A stretch of 64,000 nt of DNA from an uncultured Clostridia bacterium. GTDB lineage: Bacteria; Bacillota; Clostridia; Oscillospirales; Ruminococcaceae. A program made the position numbers and the translations under genes. Within the stretch, counting starts at the first letter, position 1. The number at the start of each line of letters is the position of its first letter. Shown here piece by piece: positions 27,069-36,789 of this stretch. Below the pieces are notes generated by a model that saw only the letters and a program-made list of their open reading frames with translations, did no database searches and had not been told where the DNA came from. Location of the stretch: assembly GCA_944382905.1 (NCBI GenBank), contig CALWNU010000042.1, positions 61,994 to 125,993 of the forward strand. The letters are read 5' to 3'.

Positions 27069-27752
27069 TCAAATCGGCATCAAAAGGCCGGACTGGGCAA
27101 GGGATACAAAGTCATCCCCTGCGACAATAATGTGGTCGCATAAAACAATTTCCAGCACTTTGGCCATTTCGTACAGCTGCCGCGTCACCAGAATATCCGC
27201 ATCAGAAGGCAGCGCCGTCCCATGGGGATGATTGTGAGAAAGGACAATAGCAGAAGCACCGCATTGGATTGCCTTTTCCAAGATCCTGCGCGGCTGAAAG
27301 CCAACCTTCGTCAAGCTGCCCTCTCCCATCTGAATGCAGTTTAACAGTTTGCGCTTGTTATCCAGACACAAAAGATAAATCTGCTCATTGGTACTGCCGA
27401 TATATTTAGAAAGCAGAAAATTTCCGATCTTTTCCGTGGTATCTAAAATCTGACCCGGCGCATTGCGGTCATCCAAATACGCATTTGCCAGCAAAGGGAT
27501 CATTTTGATTAAAGTAGCGGAATTATCGCTAATCCCGGGCACCTTCAACAAATCCTCATAGGAAGCATCCAGCACTCCGGACAGCGAACCAAACCGCCGG
27601 ATCAGCTCATGCGCCAACTCGTTGGTATCCCGCTGCGGGATGCTATAAAATAACAGAAATTCTAAAATTGCGTGTGCGTCGAACCCAACAAAGCCGGTTT
27701 TGTGAAATCTCTCCCGCATCCTGCGCCGGTGTCCGTAATGCTGATGCTCCAT
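27069..27752 (-). CDS. radC: RadC-family JAB-domain protein
   Basis: 227 residues. N-terminal helix-hairpin-helix region (YEDLLKVPGISDNSATLIK) and C-terminal JAMM/MPN-type domain with SHNHPHGTALPSDAD, the metal-binding HxH...S..D motif. Long linked to DNA repair but without a proven activity. ATG at 27752 has AGGAGAGGA upstream; upstream in-frame codons overlap the pseudouridine synthase gene and are unlikely. It is 14 bases after that gene. Confidence 0.88.
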   Translation of the reverse strand: MEHQHYGHRRRMRERFHKTGFVGFDAHAILEFLLFYSIPQRDTNELAHELIRRFGSLSGVLDASYEDLLKVPGISDNSATLIKMIPLLANAYLDDRNAPGQILDTTEKIGNFLLSKYIGSTNEQIYLLCLDNKRKLLNCIQMGEGSLTKVGFQPRRILEKAIQCGASAIVLSHNHPHGTALPSDADILVTRQLYEMAKVLEIVLCDHIIVAGDDFVSLAQSGLLMPI

Positions 27753-27766
27753 CCTTTCCTCTCCTT

Positions 27767-28738
27767 TTAATACAGTCCTTTGGTTTCGGGGAACAGCGTT
27801 TCGGCAAAAGATACCTGCGGGACCGTGAAGGTTTTCCCATTCAGGTAGGAAAGGGCCCCGCCGTCTTTGCGAAAAGCAAACGTCAACCGATAGGCGCACA
27901 ACGCCTGAAAGCGATACCCCATTTTTACATCGTTGCGGTCGTTGCCATACTTGGTATCCCCCAGCAGCGGATGTCCCAAATACGCCAAATGAGCGCGGAT
28001 TTGGTGGGTTCTACCGGTTAGAAGATCAATGCGCAGCAGCGAAAGGTCGTTTCGCTGCGCCAGCACCTGATACGCAGTCTTTATGGTTCTGCCTCCTGGC
28101 ACCGGCCTGGGGGAAATCCGCACCTGATTTTTCTGTGCGTCTTTGGTCAAATAAGCTGTCAGCGTCTGCTCTTGACACGGCATTTTTCCATGCACGACGC
28201 ACAGATACTCCTTTTTGATCTCGCGCTCTTTGATCTTTTCGTTAAGGATCCGCAGCGCTTCCGCATTTTTTGCCGCCAGAACAATCCCGGACGTGTTGCG
28301 GTCGATCCGATTGCACAGCGCCGGAACAAAGGAGTGTTCCTGCTGCGGGTCATATTCCTTCTTTTCAAACAGATATTTTAAAATCCGATTAATGAGTGTA
28401 TCGAACACTTCGTTTTGATCTTCGTGGACAATGAGGCCGGCCGGTTTATTGACAATCAACAGGTTGCTGTCTTCATACAACACATCGATCTGAGACGGCG
28501 CATGGTAAAACGCCTGTTCTGCAGGCGGCGGCAAAAAAAACTCGTCATTGACATACAGTTCCAGCACGTCGCCTTCCTGCAGGCGGGTCGAAATCTCACA
28601 CCGTTTCCGGTTGCACTTGATCCGTTTCAAACGGATATATTTATAAAGAAGCGCCTGCGGAAGCAGCGGCACCGCCTTGGTCAAAAATTTATCTAGCCGT
28701 TGACCGGCATCATTTGGCCCTATGATGAATGTTTTCAT
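27767..28738 (-). CDS. RluA/RluD-family 23S rRNA (or tRNA) pseudouridine synthase
   Basis: 323 residues. N-terminal S4-like segment (AGQRLDKFLTKAVPLLPQAL), then the catalytic domain. CNRIDRNTSGIVLAAKN holds the catalytic Asp (HRLD-type motif, here NRID), and LLTGRTHQIRAHLAYLGHPLLGD is the second signature. Isomerises uridines in structured RNA; the exact site cannot be named. Same strand and close spacing to the carboxypeptidase upstream and radC downstream suggest one transcript. Confidence 0.9.
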   Translation of the reverse strand: MKTFIIGPNDAGQRLDKFLTKAVPLLPQALLYKYIRLKRIKCNRKRCEISTRLQEGDVLELYVNDEFFLPPPAEQAFYHAPSQIDVLYEDSNLLIVNKPAGLIVHEDQNEVFDTLINRILKYLFEKKEYDPQQEHSFVPALCNRIDRNTSGIVLAAKNAEALRILNEKIKEREIKKEYLCVVHGKMPCQEQTLTAYLTKDAQKNQVRISPRPVPGGRTIKTAYQVLAQRNDLSLLRIDLLTGRTHQIRAHLAYLGHPLLGDTKYGNDRNDVKMGYRFQALCAYRLTFAFRKDGGALSYLNGKTFTVPQVSFAETLFPETKGLY

Positions 28739-28757
28739 ATTTTATCCAAATCCCCGG

Positions 28758-30215
28758 CTAACGCCTATTTTTTCTTCTGCCGTCCGAAGGTCGCTTGGTC
28801 CTTGGCCGTCCTTCCTCATCCGCGCGCGTCTGCAGATAAATATGCACCGGAGCGTCCCTGCGCCTGGTCAGCTGGGTTCCCGCGGTCACCGGATACCGCA
28901 CCCTGCGGTTTTTCCGTCTCCTGCGGTAAAAAAAGTTTCGGGTGCGGACAGAAACGACCAACAGGAAAAACAGCACCGCCAACATCAATAAAATGAGGGC
29001 AACCCACTTGAGGATGTTGAGCAGCTTTTTCCAGAAAATCGTATGGTCCTTTACCGGCAGCCCAGTTGCGGCGTCTACCTTCTGGCTTGCGGTATCTTCA
29101 ATGGAATATTCCAGCGGAAAGCTTCCCAGGTCCGGGTACATGCTTTCGCTCTCCCCCGGCAGGGTGATATGCAAAGACGGGTTAATATCCTCTCCGAACT
29201 GATAGGAATTGGGCACCTGGTAATCCAGCTGCAAATCGCTGACCTGGTACTGCCGGTGCAATAACAGCCGAATTTGATTGTCCGGATAGATGCGCACCTC
29301 TTGTACCTGGGTGTCTCCCTCCAACACCGGGATCACAAATCCTTTGAGGTCCTGTTTGGACAAGGTAATCGCATCAAACGAATCAAAACAATAATCGAAC
29401 AACGCGGCGGTATCGGTATACTTTTCGTATTTCTGGCTGCTCATTGTGACACAGATTAGTTCCGTGTCCCCCCGCTTGGCGGTGGTCACTGAAGTATGCC
29501 GCGCCTCGTCCGTATACCCCAACTTACCGCCGGTGCAGCCATCATAGGTAAATTCGGATTCCACAAACATGCTGTGCTGCGTTCCCAGCGTCCGGGATTG
29601 GCTTTGTTTGTTGGTGGGCTGAATCGTGTATTCCGGAACACACCAATAATCCCGAAACCCTTCCATCCCCAACGCATATTTGGTAATGAGGGCCATGTCA
29701 TACGCCGTAGTATAATGCTCCGGGTCATGCAGCCCATTGGCGTTGGCAAAATGGGTATGCACCGCTCCGATTTCCTGGGCCTTTTGGTTCATCATGTCCA
29801 CGAAATTTCTGATGCTCCCGCCAATACATTCCGCAATCCCGTTGGCTGCATCATTGGCCGACGCGACCATTGTGGCATAAATCAGGTCCCGCAATGTGAT
29901 TTCTTCGCCTTCGGTCAGCGCAATATGAGTGCTGTTGGGATCTATCGAATGGGTCGCCTCGTAGCTCATGGTATGTACCGTGTTGGGATCCCCATTTTCC
30001 AGCGCCAGCAGCACAGTCATGATCTTGGTAATGCTTGCCGGGTACATCTGCTGGTCCATTCCCTTTTCTGCCAGCACCTGCCCGGTCTGCGCGTCCATCA
30101 CCACCGCAGTCTGGCTGGCAAGGGTAGGCACTGTTTCAGCATATTCTGCCGAGGCCGGGAAAGGCAATAAAAAAAACAGGAGTAATCCCATCAAAAAAGC
30201 CGCAAATCGCTTCAT
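28758..30215 (-). CDS. D-alanyl-D-alanine carboxypeptidase (PBP5/DacF-like)
   Basis: 485 residues. Signal peptide (residues 1-23), S11 peptidase domain with YPASITK (SxxK, Ser61-Lys64) and SAN (119-121), a beta-rich C-terminal domain, then a membrane helix near 405-430 and a very basic cytoplasmic tail. It trims pentapeptide side chains of peptidoglycan. The third motif is GGKLGYT (Lys231), with Leu where KTG is usual. The basic tail, rich in Arg, is longer than in DacA. Transcribed from the divergent 30.3-kb promoter region. Confidence 0.88.
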   Translation of the reverse strand: MKRFAAFLMGLLLFFLLPFPASAEYAETVPTLASQTAVVMDAQTGQVLAEKGMDQQMYPASITKIMTVLLALENGDPNTVHTMSYEATHSIDPNSTHIALTEGEEITLRDLIYATMVASANDAANGIAECIGGSIRNFVDMMNQKAQEIGAVHTHFANANGLHDPEHYTTAYDMALITKYALGMEGFRDYWCVPEYTIQPTNKQSQSRTLGTQHSMFVESEFTYDGCTGGKLGYTDEARHTSVTTAKRGDTELICVTMSSQKYEKYTDTAALFDYCFDSFDAITLSKQDLKGFVIPVLEGDTQVQEVRIYPDNQIRLLLHRQYQVSDLQLDYQVPNSYQFGEDINPSLHITLPGESESMYPDLGSFPLEYSIEDTASQKVDAATGLPVKDHTIFWKKLLNILKWVALILLMLAVLFFLLVVSVRTRNFFYRRRRKNRRVRYPVTAGTQLTRRRDAPVHIYLQTRADEEGRPRTKRPSDGRRKNRR

Positions 30216-30318
30216 ATTGTAATCTCCATCTATTTGATGATCGGCAGATCCCGAAAAAGTCTTTCAAATCTGCACAAAATACCGCCCCCTAGGGGAGGAT
30301 CTCAAATTCGCAAGCTAT

Positions 30319-30347
30319 ATTATAGCAAGAAACACCCATACTGCCAA
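30319..30347 (-). promoter_or_regulatory. Promoter of the carboxypeptidase operon
   Basis: Minus strand TTGGCA (30342-30347), 17-base spacer, TATAAT (30319-30324). Confidence 0.75.
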
Positions 30348-30418
30348 GTCGTTCATAAAATTTTCACAATTTCATCACATTAAATTACACGCATGTGGAC
30401 AGAAACGCTTTGTTTCTC

Positions 30419-30447
30419 TTGTTATCCGGCACAAAATATACTATAAT
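30419..30447 (+). promoter_or_regulatory. asnS promoter
   Basis: TTGTTA (30419-30424), 17-base spacer, TATAAT (30442-30447). Confidence 0.75.
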
Positions 30448-30532
30448 ATAATCTATGCTTTGCCATCCCGGTAACGGTCCGACGGATGGAAGGCGGTTGT
30501 CCCCTATTTTGAACAGACGGAGGTTCTTTTGC

Positions 30533-31927
<1,395 letters not shown>

Positions 31928-31954
31928 GGCGGAAAATGAAGCAAATAATCATGC

Positions 31955-32004
31955 AAAAAGAGCAGGAAGATGCAGGATTTGCCGCATCTTCCTGCTCTTT
32001 TTTG
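31955..32004 (+). terminator. asnS terminator
   Basis: AAAGAGCAGGAAGATGC / GCATCTTCCTGCTCTTT with a 10-base loop and T-run. Confidence 0.9.
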
Positions 32005-32155
32005 TCTCACGGGCACATTTTTCACAAATATAGCCAAAAAAGATTATTTTACATGGTCATAACATCAAAATTTGCAAGAATTAAAATTTAATCTTTTATT
32101 TTTGAATAATATAGAGTATAATCAAAACATAATTTGAAATTAGGTGGTAATGATG

Positions 32156-33541
32156 ATGCAAAACATGAAAGATATTGCAGCGCTTCTGGCAATCAACCAT
32201 TTGACCGGCACTTCATCTGATCTGCTTGCATCCAAAATGACCACGGAGGATCTGACCGCTTTAAAAGAGAATTACTGGAAAGAATATGAGGCATACAAAA
32301 AGCAAGATCTTCATCTGGATATGTCTCGCGGTAAACCGGGCCCCGATCAGTTGATTTTATCTGCGCCGATGCTGGATGTGCTGAGCAGCCACAGCGACCT
32401 GACTGCCGCCGATGGGACGGATTGTCGCAATTATGGATGTTTGGACGGCATTCCGGAAGCCAAAGAACTCATGGGAGATCTGTTGGGCCTGCCGAGCGAA
32501 AATATGATTGTCGGCGGAAATTCCAGCTTAAATATGATGTACGATACAATATCTCGTGCGATGCTCCACGGTGTGTATGGTTCGCCAAAACCATGGTGCC
32601 GCTTGGAAAAAGTAAAATTTCTTTGCCCAGTTCCCGGTTATGACCGGCATTTCGCCATCTGCCAACATTTTGGGATCGAAATGGTTTGCGTGCCCATGAA
32701 AGAGGATGGGCCGGACATGGACATGGTCGAAAGTCTCGTCAGCAAGGATGAAAGCATCAAGGGCATCTGGTGCGTACCGAAGTTTTCCAATCCCACCGGG
32801 CAAACTTACTCGGACGAAGTGGTAAGACGATTTGCGAACCTTTCGCCCAAGGCGCCTGATTTCCGCATTTTCTGGGATAACGCCTATTTTGTCCATGAAT
32901 TGACCGACGAGCAGATTCCGCTGCTGAACCTGTTTGAGGAAGCAAAGAAAAATGGGAAAGAAGATATGGTGTTTATCTTCTGTTCCACTTCCAAAATCAG
33001 CTACCCTGGTTCCGGTCTTGCTGCCATGGGCGCCTCGTTCCACAATATTCAGAATATCAAAATGCAAATGTCCATCCAGACCATTGGAAACGATAAAATG
33101 AACCAGCTGCGCCATGTCCGGTTTTTCCGCGACAAAGCAGGGGTCATTGCCCATATGAAAAAACATGCGCAGCTGATCGCCCCTAAATTTCAGCTAGTAG
33201 AACAAATTCTGGAAAAAGAATTGGGGTTTTGCGGCATCGCCCATTGGACCAACCCCAAAGGCGGATACTTTATTTCACTGGATACGCAGCCCGGCTGTGC
33301 CAAACGAGTCATTGCGCTATGCCGGGAAGCCGGCGTGGTGATGACGCCTGCTGGTTCCACCTATCCGTATGGGCTGGATCCGGAGGATACCAATATCCGC
33401 ATCGCCCCCACCTACCCAACTCTGGAAGAATTGGAACCGGCTGCCAGAATCCTTTGTCTTTGTGTGAAAATTGCCACCATCGAAAAGATGATTTCCGAAA
33501 TCGCGCAAGAGGAAAAAATACCCTATGCGATTGCACAGTAA
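32156..33541 (+). CDS. Aspartate aminotransferase, Aminotran_MocR (subclass Ic) type
   Basis: 461 residues. PLP enzyme with DMSRGKPGPDQL and NYGCLDGIPEAKELM near the N terminus, both typical of the PF12897-type aspartate aminotransferases. CPVPGYDRHF and WCVPKFSNPTGQTYSD follow, and the PLP Lys lies in FCSTSKISYPGSGLA. Interconverts aspartate/2-oxoglutarate and oxaloacetate/glutamate. Despite the domain name there is no HTH. Start: three ATG codons (32150, 32153, 32156) follow AGGTGG; 32156 gives the best spacing, a GTG at 32144 is too early. Upstream is a TATAAT at 32116 with a weak -35. Confidence 0.88.
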   Translation: MQNMKDIAALLAINHLTGTSSDLLASKMTTEDLTALKENYWKEYEAYKKQDLHLDMSRGKPGPDQLILSAPMLDVLSSHSDLTAADGTDCRNYGCLDGIPEAKELMGDLLGLPSENMIVGGNSSLNMMYDTISRAMLHGVYGSPKPWCRLEKVKFLCPVPGYDRHFAICQHFGIEMVCVPMKEDGPDMDMVESLVSKDESIKGIWCVPKFSNPTGQTYSDEVVRRFANLSPKAPDFRIFWDNAYFVHELTDEQIPLLNLFEEAKKNGKEDMVFIFCSTSKISYPGSGLAAMGASFHNIQNIKMQMSIQTIGNDKMNQLRHVRFFRDKAGVIAHMKKHAQLIAPKFQLVEQILEKELGFCGIAHWTNPKGGYFISLDTQPGCAKRVIALCREAGVVMTPAGSTYPYGLDPEDTNIRIAPTYPTLEELEPAARILCLCVKIATIEKMISEIAQEEKIPYAIAQ

Positions 33542-33549
33542 TCCTGATC

Positions 33550-33589
33550 AAAAGAAAAGCGAAAGTGTGGCTTTCGCTTTTCTTTTTTT
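33550..33589. terminator. Bidirectional terminator
   Basis: AGAAAAGCGAAAG / CTTTCGCTTTTCT with a 5-base loop and runs both sides, between the aminotransferase and the ECF operon. Confidence 0.85.
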
Positions 33590-33598
33590 GCGTAATTC

Positions 33599-34405
33599 CT
33601 ATTCAACCCACACGGTAGGGCTGGAATTGCTTTCTTCCTTTTCTCCCTGTTGTTTGGTATCTTCCGCCAGAACCTCTTCTTTCTCTTGCTCCTGGGTTTG
33701 CTGCTGCACCTGTTTTAAATATGCCAGGAAATCCTCTTGCCCTACCTGCTCGGTGGGGATATGATCAATCATAACCGTATGCGCATCATCGGTGTCAAAG
33801 AAACTCAAGTAAGAAAAAGCATATCCTTTTTCCTGCAAGAAACGGTTCACCTGCTGTAAATAATCCGCCGCCGACTCCAGCGTCTTTTCCTCCAAATCCG
33901 GATACAAATGCAAGCTTTTTTCCACCGGCAAATCCGGATCAAACGGCATCCCCGGCACCCAGATGTCGCTGTCCCGCGGCTCGGATACTTCCACAAACAA
34001 CAGGATTCTCCCCAATCCTGCCTGCTCCATCTGGATCTGGAGCAAAGCCTGATATTCCCCCTGGAAACGCGAAATCACATTCCCGTTTTCCAAAACATCA
34101 AACTGGTAGGTATCCCGGATCACCTTGCCGTTTTTGCAATAAAGATTAAAATGCAGGTCCTGATTCTGATCCGACTGGGCGCGCACAAGATACTCGCCGA
34201 ACTTGAAATTATAGGCGGCTTTGCTCAGGGTAAATCCCATTAAACGCAAAGCGTCCTGTTGGATGTACTGTTCCGCCGCTCGTTGGGCCAGCAATGCAGA
34301 AACCGGATCGCCTGTAAAAGAAAGGGTCAGCAGCAAAACCAGCAGAATCATCCCGAACGCCAGTGCCGCCGCCAGTATGCGCATCCATAGTTTTCTCCCT
34401 CTCAT
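33599..34405 (-). CDS. Membrane-anchored protein of the ECF operon, YfjL-like
   Basis: 268 residues. One N-terminal membrane helix (ILAAALAFGMILLVLLLTLSF), then an extracytoplasmic domain with AAEQYIQQDALRLMGFTLSK and NFKFGEYLVRAQS...DTYQFDVL; the pattern weakly recalls Bacillus YfjL-type proteins. The C-terminal 50 residues are Gln/Glu/Lys-rich and likely disordered. The ATG at 34405 overlaps the anti-sigma stop (ATGA). As third gene of a sigma/anti-sigma operon it may be an envelope effector or a sensor acting on the anti-sigma factor. Confidence 0.6.
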   Translation of the reverse strand: MRGRKLWMRILAAALAFGMILLVLLLTLSFTGDPVSALLAQRAAEQYIQQDALRLMGFTLSKAAYNFKFGEYLVRAQSDQNQDLHFNLYCKNGKVIRDTYQFDVLENGNVISRFQGEYQALLQIQMEQAGLGRILLFVEVSEPRDSDIWVPGMPFDPDLPVEKSLHLYPDLEEKTLESAADYLQQVNRFLQEKGYAFSYLSFFDTDDAHTVMIDHIPTEQVGQEDFLAYLKQVQQQTQEQEKEEVLAEDTKQQGEKEESNSSPTVWVE

Positions 34406-34914
34406 GTTCTTCTCTCCTTCCCAAAAGCGAATGAAAGCAAAAAGCCGATCCCGATTCCCAGTCCGCTGAACAGGGCATAGATAACCGCATAAAATAGGGG
34501 GGCGCTCCACCCCATACCCGGCACTTGAACGAGATAACTGAGCAAAAAAACTCCAGCCGGGACGAGAAAAGATTTTTTCCTGAGCAGCCACATACCCAGA
34601 ATACCCAGCACCGGCATGAGAATAAAATTATAAAACACCCCCATTGAGTCGGTCAGCGCCGCTCCCAAAAGCGCGCCGGCCGCCAGCAGGGCCACACCGG
34701 ACAGGAAAATCGCTTTTCGCATTGCCCGCAGCATCCGCTGCTCCATCCGTTCCTGCGCTTGCTGTTCGGGTGCGGCATCTTTTTGCAGCTGGCGGTTTCG
34801 GCATGCTTCGCATGTCTGCAGATGTTCTTGTACCAACACGCAAGAGGCTTCGCTCGCCACCTGATCCTGCACCAGCGGCAAAAGGTCCTGTATCACTTCG
34901 CAGCTGATCTTCAT
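34402..34914 (-). CDS. Zinc-finger anti-sigma factor, membrane bound
   Basis: 170 residues. N-terminal zf-HC2 domain with HLQTCEAC (His31, Cys35, Cys38), the zinc-binding anti-sigma motif, then about four membrane helices from residue 65 on. Expected to hold the sigma factor encoded upstream at the membrane until a signal arrives. The start overlaps the sigma stop by four bases (ATGA), and its own stop overlaps the third gene, so all three are coupled. Confidence 0.85.
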   Translation of the reverse strand: MKISCEVIQDLLPLVQDQVASEASCVLVQEHLQTCEACRNRQLQKDAAPEQQAQERMEQRMLRAMRKAIFLSGVALLAAGALLGAALTDSMGVFYNFILMPVLGILGMWLLRKKSFLVPAGVFLLSYLVQVPGMGWSAPLFYAVIYALFSGLGIGIGFLLSFAFGKERRT

Positions 34915-35399
34915 TGCGTCTTTCCTCCTTCCAATTGTTCTTTCAGCCAAAGGCGGATTCGATGTTCTATAACGCGTGCGGAACTTTCGCTGATCCCCAC
35001 TTTCCTGGAAATCTCCGCATAGCTGTAACCGGATACCCGCATGGAAAACACCTGGTTTTCCCGCTCCTCTTTTTGCGCCATCAGCTTTTTGATCCGGGCC
35101 AACATCTCTCTGTTCGCGGCCGTTTCCTCCAAAGTTTCTTTCGCATAGGTTTCCAATAGGTCATCGTACCCGATAGTCGGCCTGCGTTTGCGCAATTGCT
35201 TCAGCCATAGATTTCTCCCGATGGCAAACAGCCAGGTTCGGACGCTGCTTTCCTGCCGGAACCGGCTGAATCCCAAAATCGCCTGCAGAAAGGTTTCCTG
35301 CAGAAGATCTTCCGCCAACTCTGGATCGTGGGTCAGCCCCAACAGATAATGGTACAGCTCCTCCTGATGCAGATGATACCATCTTTCCAATTCCTGCAA
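34911..35399 (-). CDS. ECF-type RNA polymerase sigma factor
   Basis: 162 residues, sigma-70 group 4. Region 2 is LGLTHDPELAEDLLQETFLQAI and SSVRTWLFAIGRNLWL; region 4 is an HTH with VSGYSYAEISRKVGISESSARV. No region 1 or 3. Likely autoregulated: a TGTAACA -35-like element precedes the gene. The stimulus is unknown; membrane anti-sigma and third gene suggest cell-envelope stress. Confidence 0.92.
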   Translation of the reverse strand: MQELERWYHLHQEELYHYLLGLTHDPELAEDLLQETFLQAILGFSRFRQESSVRTWLFAIGRNLWLKQLRKRRPTIGYDDLLETYAKETLEETAANREMLARIKKLMAQKEERENQVFSMRVSGYSYAEISRKVGISESSARVIEHRIRLWLKEQLEGGKTQ

Positions 35400-35423
35400 C
35401 GGCCTCCCCCCTTCCTTTGAATT

Positions 35424-35450
35424 GGTTCCACAAAGGGCGAAAATGTTACA
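35424..35450 (-). promoter_or_regulatory. Candidate ECF-dependent autoregulatory promoter
   Basis: Minus strand TGTAACATTTT (from 35450) resembles the AAC-containing -35 of ECF promoters. A matching -10 would lie near GGAACC, 16-17 bases on. No sigma-A hexamers fit this interval. Confidence 0.4.
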
Positions 35451-35455
35451 ATATT

Positions 35456-35488
35456 GAAAAAATCCCAGGCTGTTCTGCCAGCCTGGGA
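35456..35488 (-). terminator. nrdR terminator
   Basis: Minus strand CCCAGGCT / AGCCTGGG hairpin with 8-base loop and following ATTTTTTC. Confidence 0.85.
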
Positions 35489-35495
35489 AGTCCCG

Positions 35496-35945
35496 CTATT
35501 TTTCCCGCAGAAGATTTTTCAGCTCCGCCATAAAAGTCTGGATATCGGCAAACTGCCGATAGACTGACGCAAACCGCACATATGCCACTTCGTCTACCTT
35601 CTTGAGCTTTTCCATTGCCAACTCCCCAATATGGTAGGAGGTTACCTCCCGGTCCAGCGTATTGAGCAAGTCCGATTCGATTTCATCGACCATTCGATCA
35701 ATTTCCTCCACCGAAACCGGACGCTTTTCACACGCCCGCAGCAATCCGTTAAACAATTTGTTCCGGTCAAAACTTTCATGAGATTTGTCCTTTTTGATGA
35801 CAATAATTGGCACCGTCTCCACCGATTCATAGGTGGTAAACCGTTTGCTGCATTGCAGGCATTCGCGCCGCCGCCGAATCCGTTCATCTACCGCCCTGGA
35901 GTCAATTACCTTGCTGTCATGATAGCCGCAGAACGGACATTTCAT
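35496..35945 (-). CDS. nrdR: Transcriptional repressor of ribonucleotide reductase genes
   Basis: 149 residues, exact family length. Zn-ribbon with [19 protein letters not shown] and [12 protein letters not shown], followed by an ATP-cone domain. Binds dATP/ATP and represses nrd operons. No nrd gene or clear NrdR box is in this window. It has its own promoter and terminator. Confidence 0.96.
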   Translation of the reverse strand: MKCPFCGYHDSKVIDSRAVDERIRRRRECLQCSKRFTTYESVETVPIIVIKKDKSHESFDRNKLFNGLLRACEKRPVSVEEIDRMVDEIESDLLNTLDREVTSYHIGELAMEKLKKVDEVAYVRFASVYRQFADIQTFMAELKNLLREK

Positions 35946-35989
35946 TGTTACTCCTCCGTCAAAACTTGAATTTTCTTTCTTCCTGGTTT

Positions 35990-36018
35990 AGTATACCAGT
36001 AGGATGGAAAAAAAACAA
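35990..36018 (-). promoter_or_regulatory. nrdR promoter
   Basis: Minus strand TTGTTT (36013-36018), 17-base spacer, TATACT (35990-35995). Confidence 0.6.
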
Positions 36019-36143
36019 GGAAAAACTATTTTTGCGCCGCTTCTTTGGCAAGAACACAAACAGCTGGAGGGCCGCATCCGAACAGGCGGTTTGGCAGCTC
36101 GGACGCAAAATAAAATCATTCCGCCAGAAAAGGAGTTTTGATT

Positions 36144-36722
36144 ATGCATAAAACAATTTGGAAGCCAGGCACCTTGCTGGCCCCCGTACCTGCAGTTTTG
36201 GTCACCTGCGGCACCATGGAAAAGCCCAATATCATCACGATTGCTTGGACAGGAATCGTAAATTCCGATCCGGCGATGACCTATGTTTCGGTGCGGAAGG
36301 AACGGTTTTCCCATGACCTAATTGCCAAAAGCGGGGAATTTGCCATCAATTTGACCACATCATCCTTAATTCGCGCCACCGATCTGTGTGGTGTGCGATC
36401 CGGCAAGGACGTGGATAAATTCCAGCTGGCCAAGTTGACGGCGGAACCCGCCTCCCGACTGGCTTGCCCTATCATTGGGGAAAGCCCCGTCGCCCTGGAA
36501 TGCAAAGTCCAGCAAATCCTTCCTCTGGGATCCCATGACATGTTTCTGGCAGAAATTGTCGCGGTCGACGTGGAGGACGCTTTGCTGGATGAAAAAGGGA
36601 AGCTGCATCTGGACAAGTGCGGCCTCATGTCCTATGCGCACGGCGAATATTTTGCCCAGGGCCGCCGGCTGGGCAGTTTCGGCTGTTCTGTGCGGAAGAA
36701 AAATTCTTCCAGCCGACGGTAA
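36144..36722 (+). CDS. Flavin reductase / flavoredoxin-family protein
   Basis: 192 residues, FMN-binding split barrel of the flavoredoxin type. The start KPGTLLAPVPAVLVTCGT, NIITIAWTGIVNSDPAMTYVSVR and SGEFAINLTT match the family. Such proteins bind FMN and pass electrons or reduce flavin; partner unknown. ATG at 36144 follows AAAGGAG by eight bases. The C-terminal tail is Ser/Arg/Lys-rich. Confidence 0.85.
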   Translation: MHKTIWKPGTLLAPVPAVLVTCGTMEKPNIITIAWTGIVNSDPAMTYVSVRKERFSHDLIAKSGEFAINLTTSSLIRATDLCGVRSGKDVDKFQLAKLTAEPASRLACPIIGESPVALECKVQQILPLGSHDMFLAEIVAVDVEDALLDEKGKLHLDKCGLMSYAHGEYFAQGRRLGSFGCSVRKKNSSSRR

Positions 36723-36789
36723 CCCTATTATAAGCGGATCTCCATTGAAAAATCGCTGATCCCAGAAATGGCACAGGAGGAGGTTTTTT

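Larger units (their letters stand above)
30216..30532. other. Divergent promoter region without a gene
   Basis: 317 bases between the carboxypeptidase gene and asnS. Holds one consensus promoter for each direction, back to back. Nothing else was recognised: no T-box features upstream of asnS and no ORF with a ribosome binding site. Confidence 0.6.

Noticed and set aside
30448..30532. T-box leader for asnS
   Set aside because: The leader is under 90 bases, too short, and has no T-box sequence or terminator.
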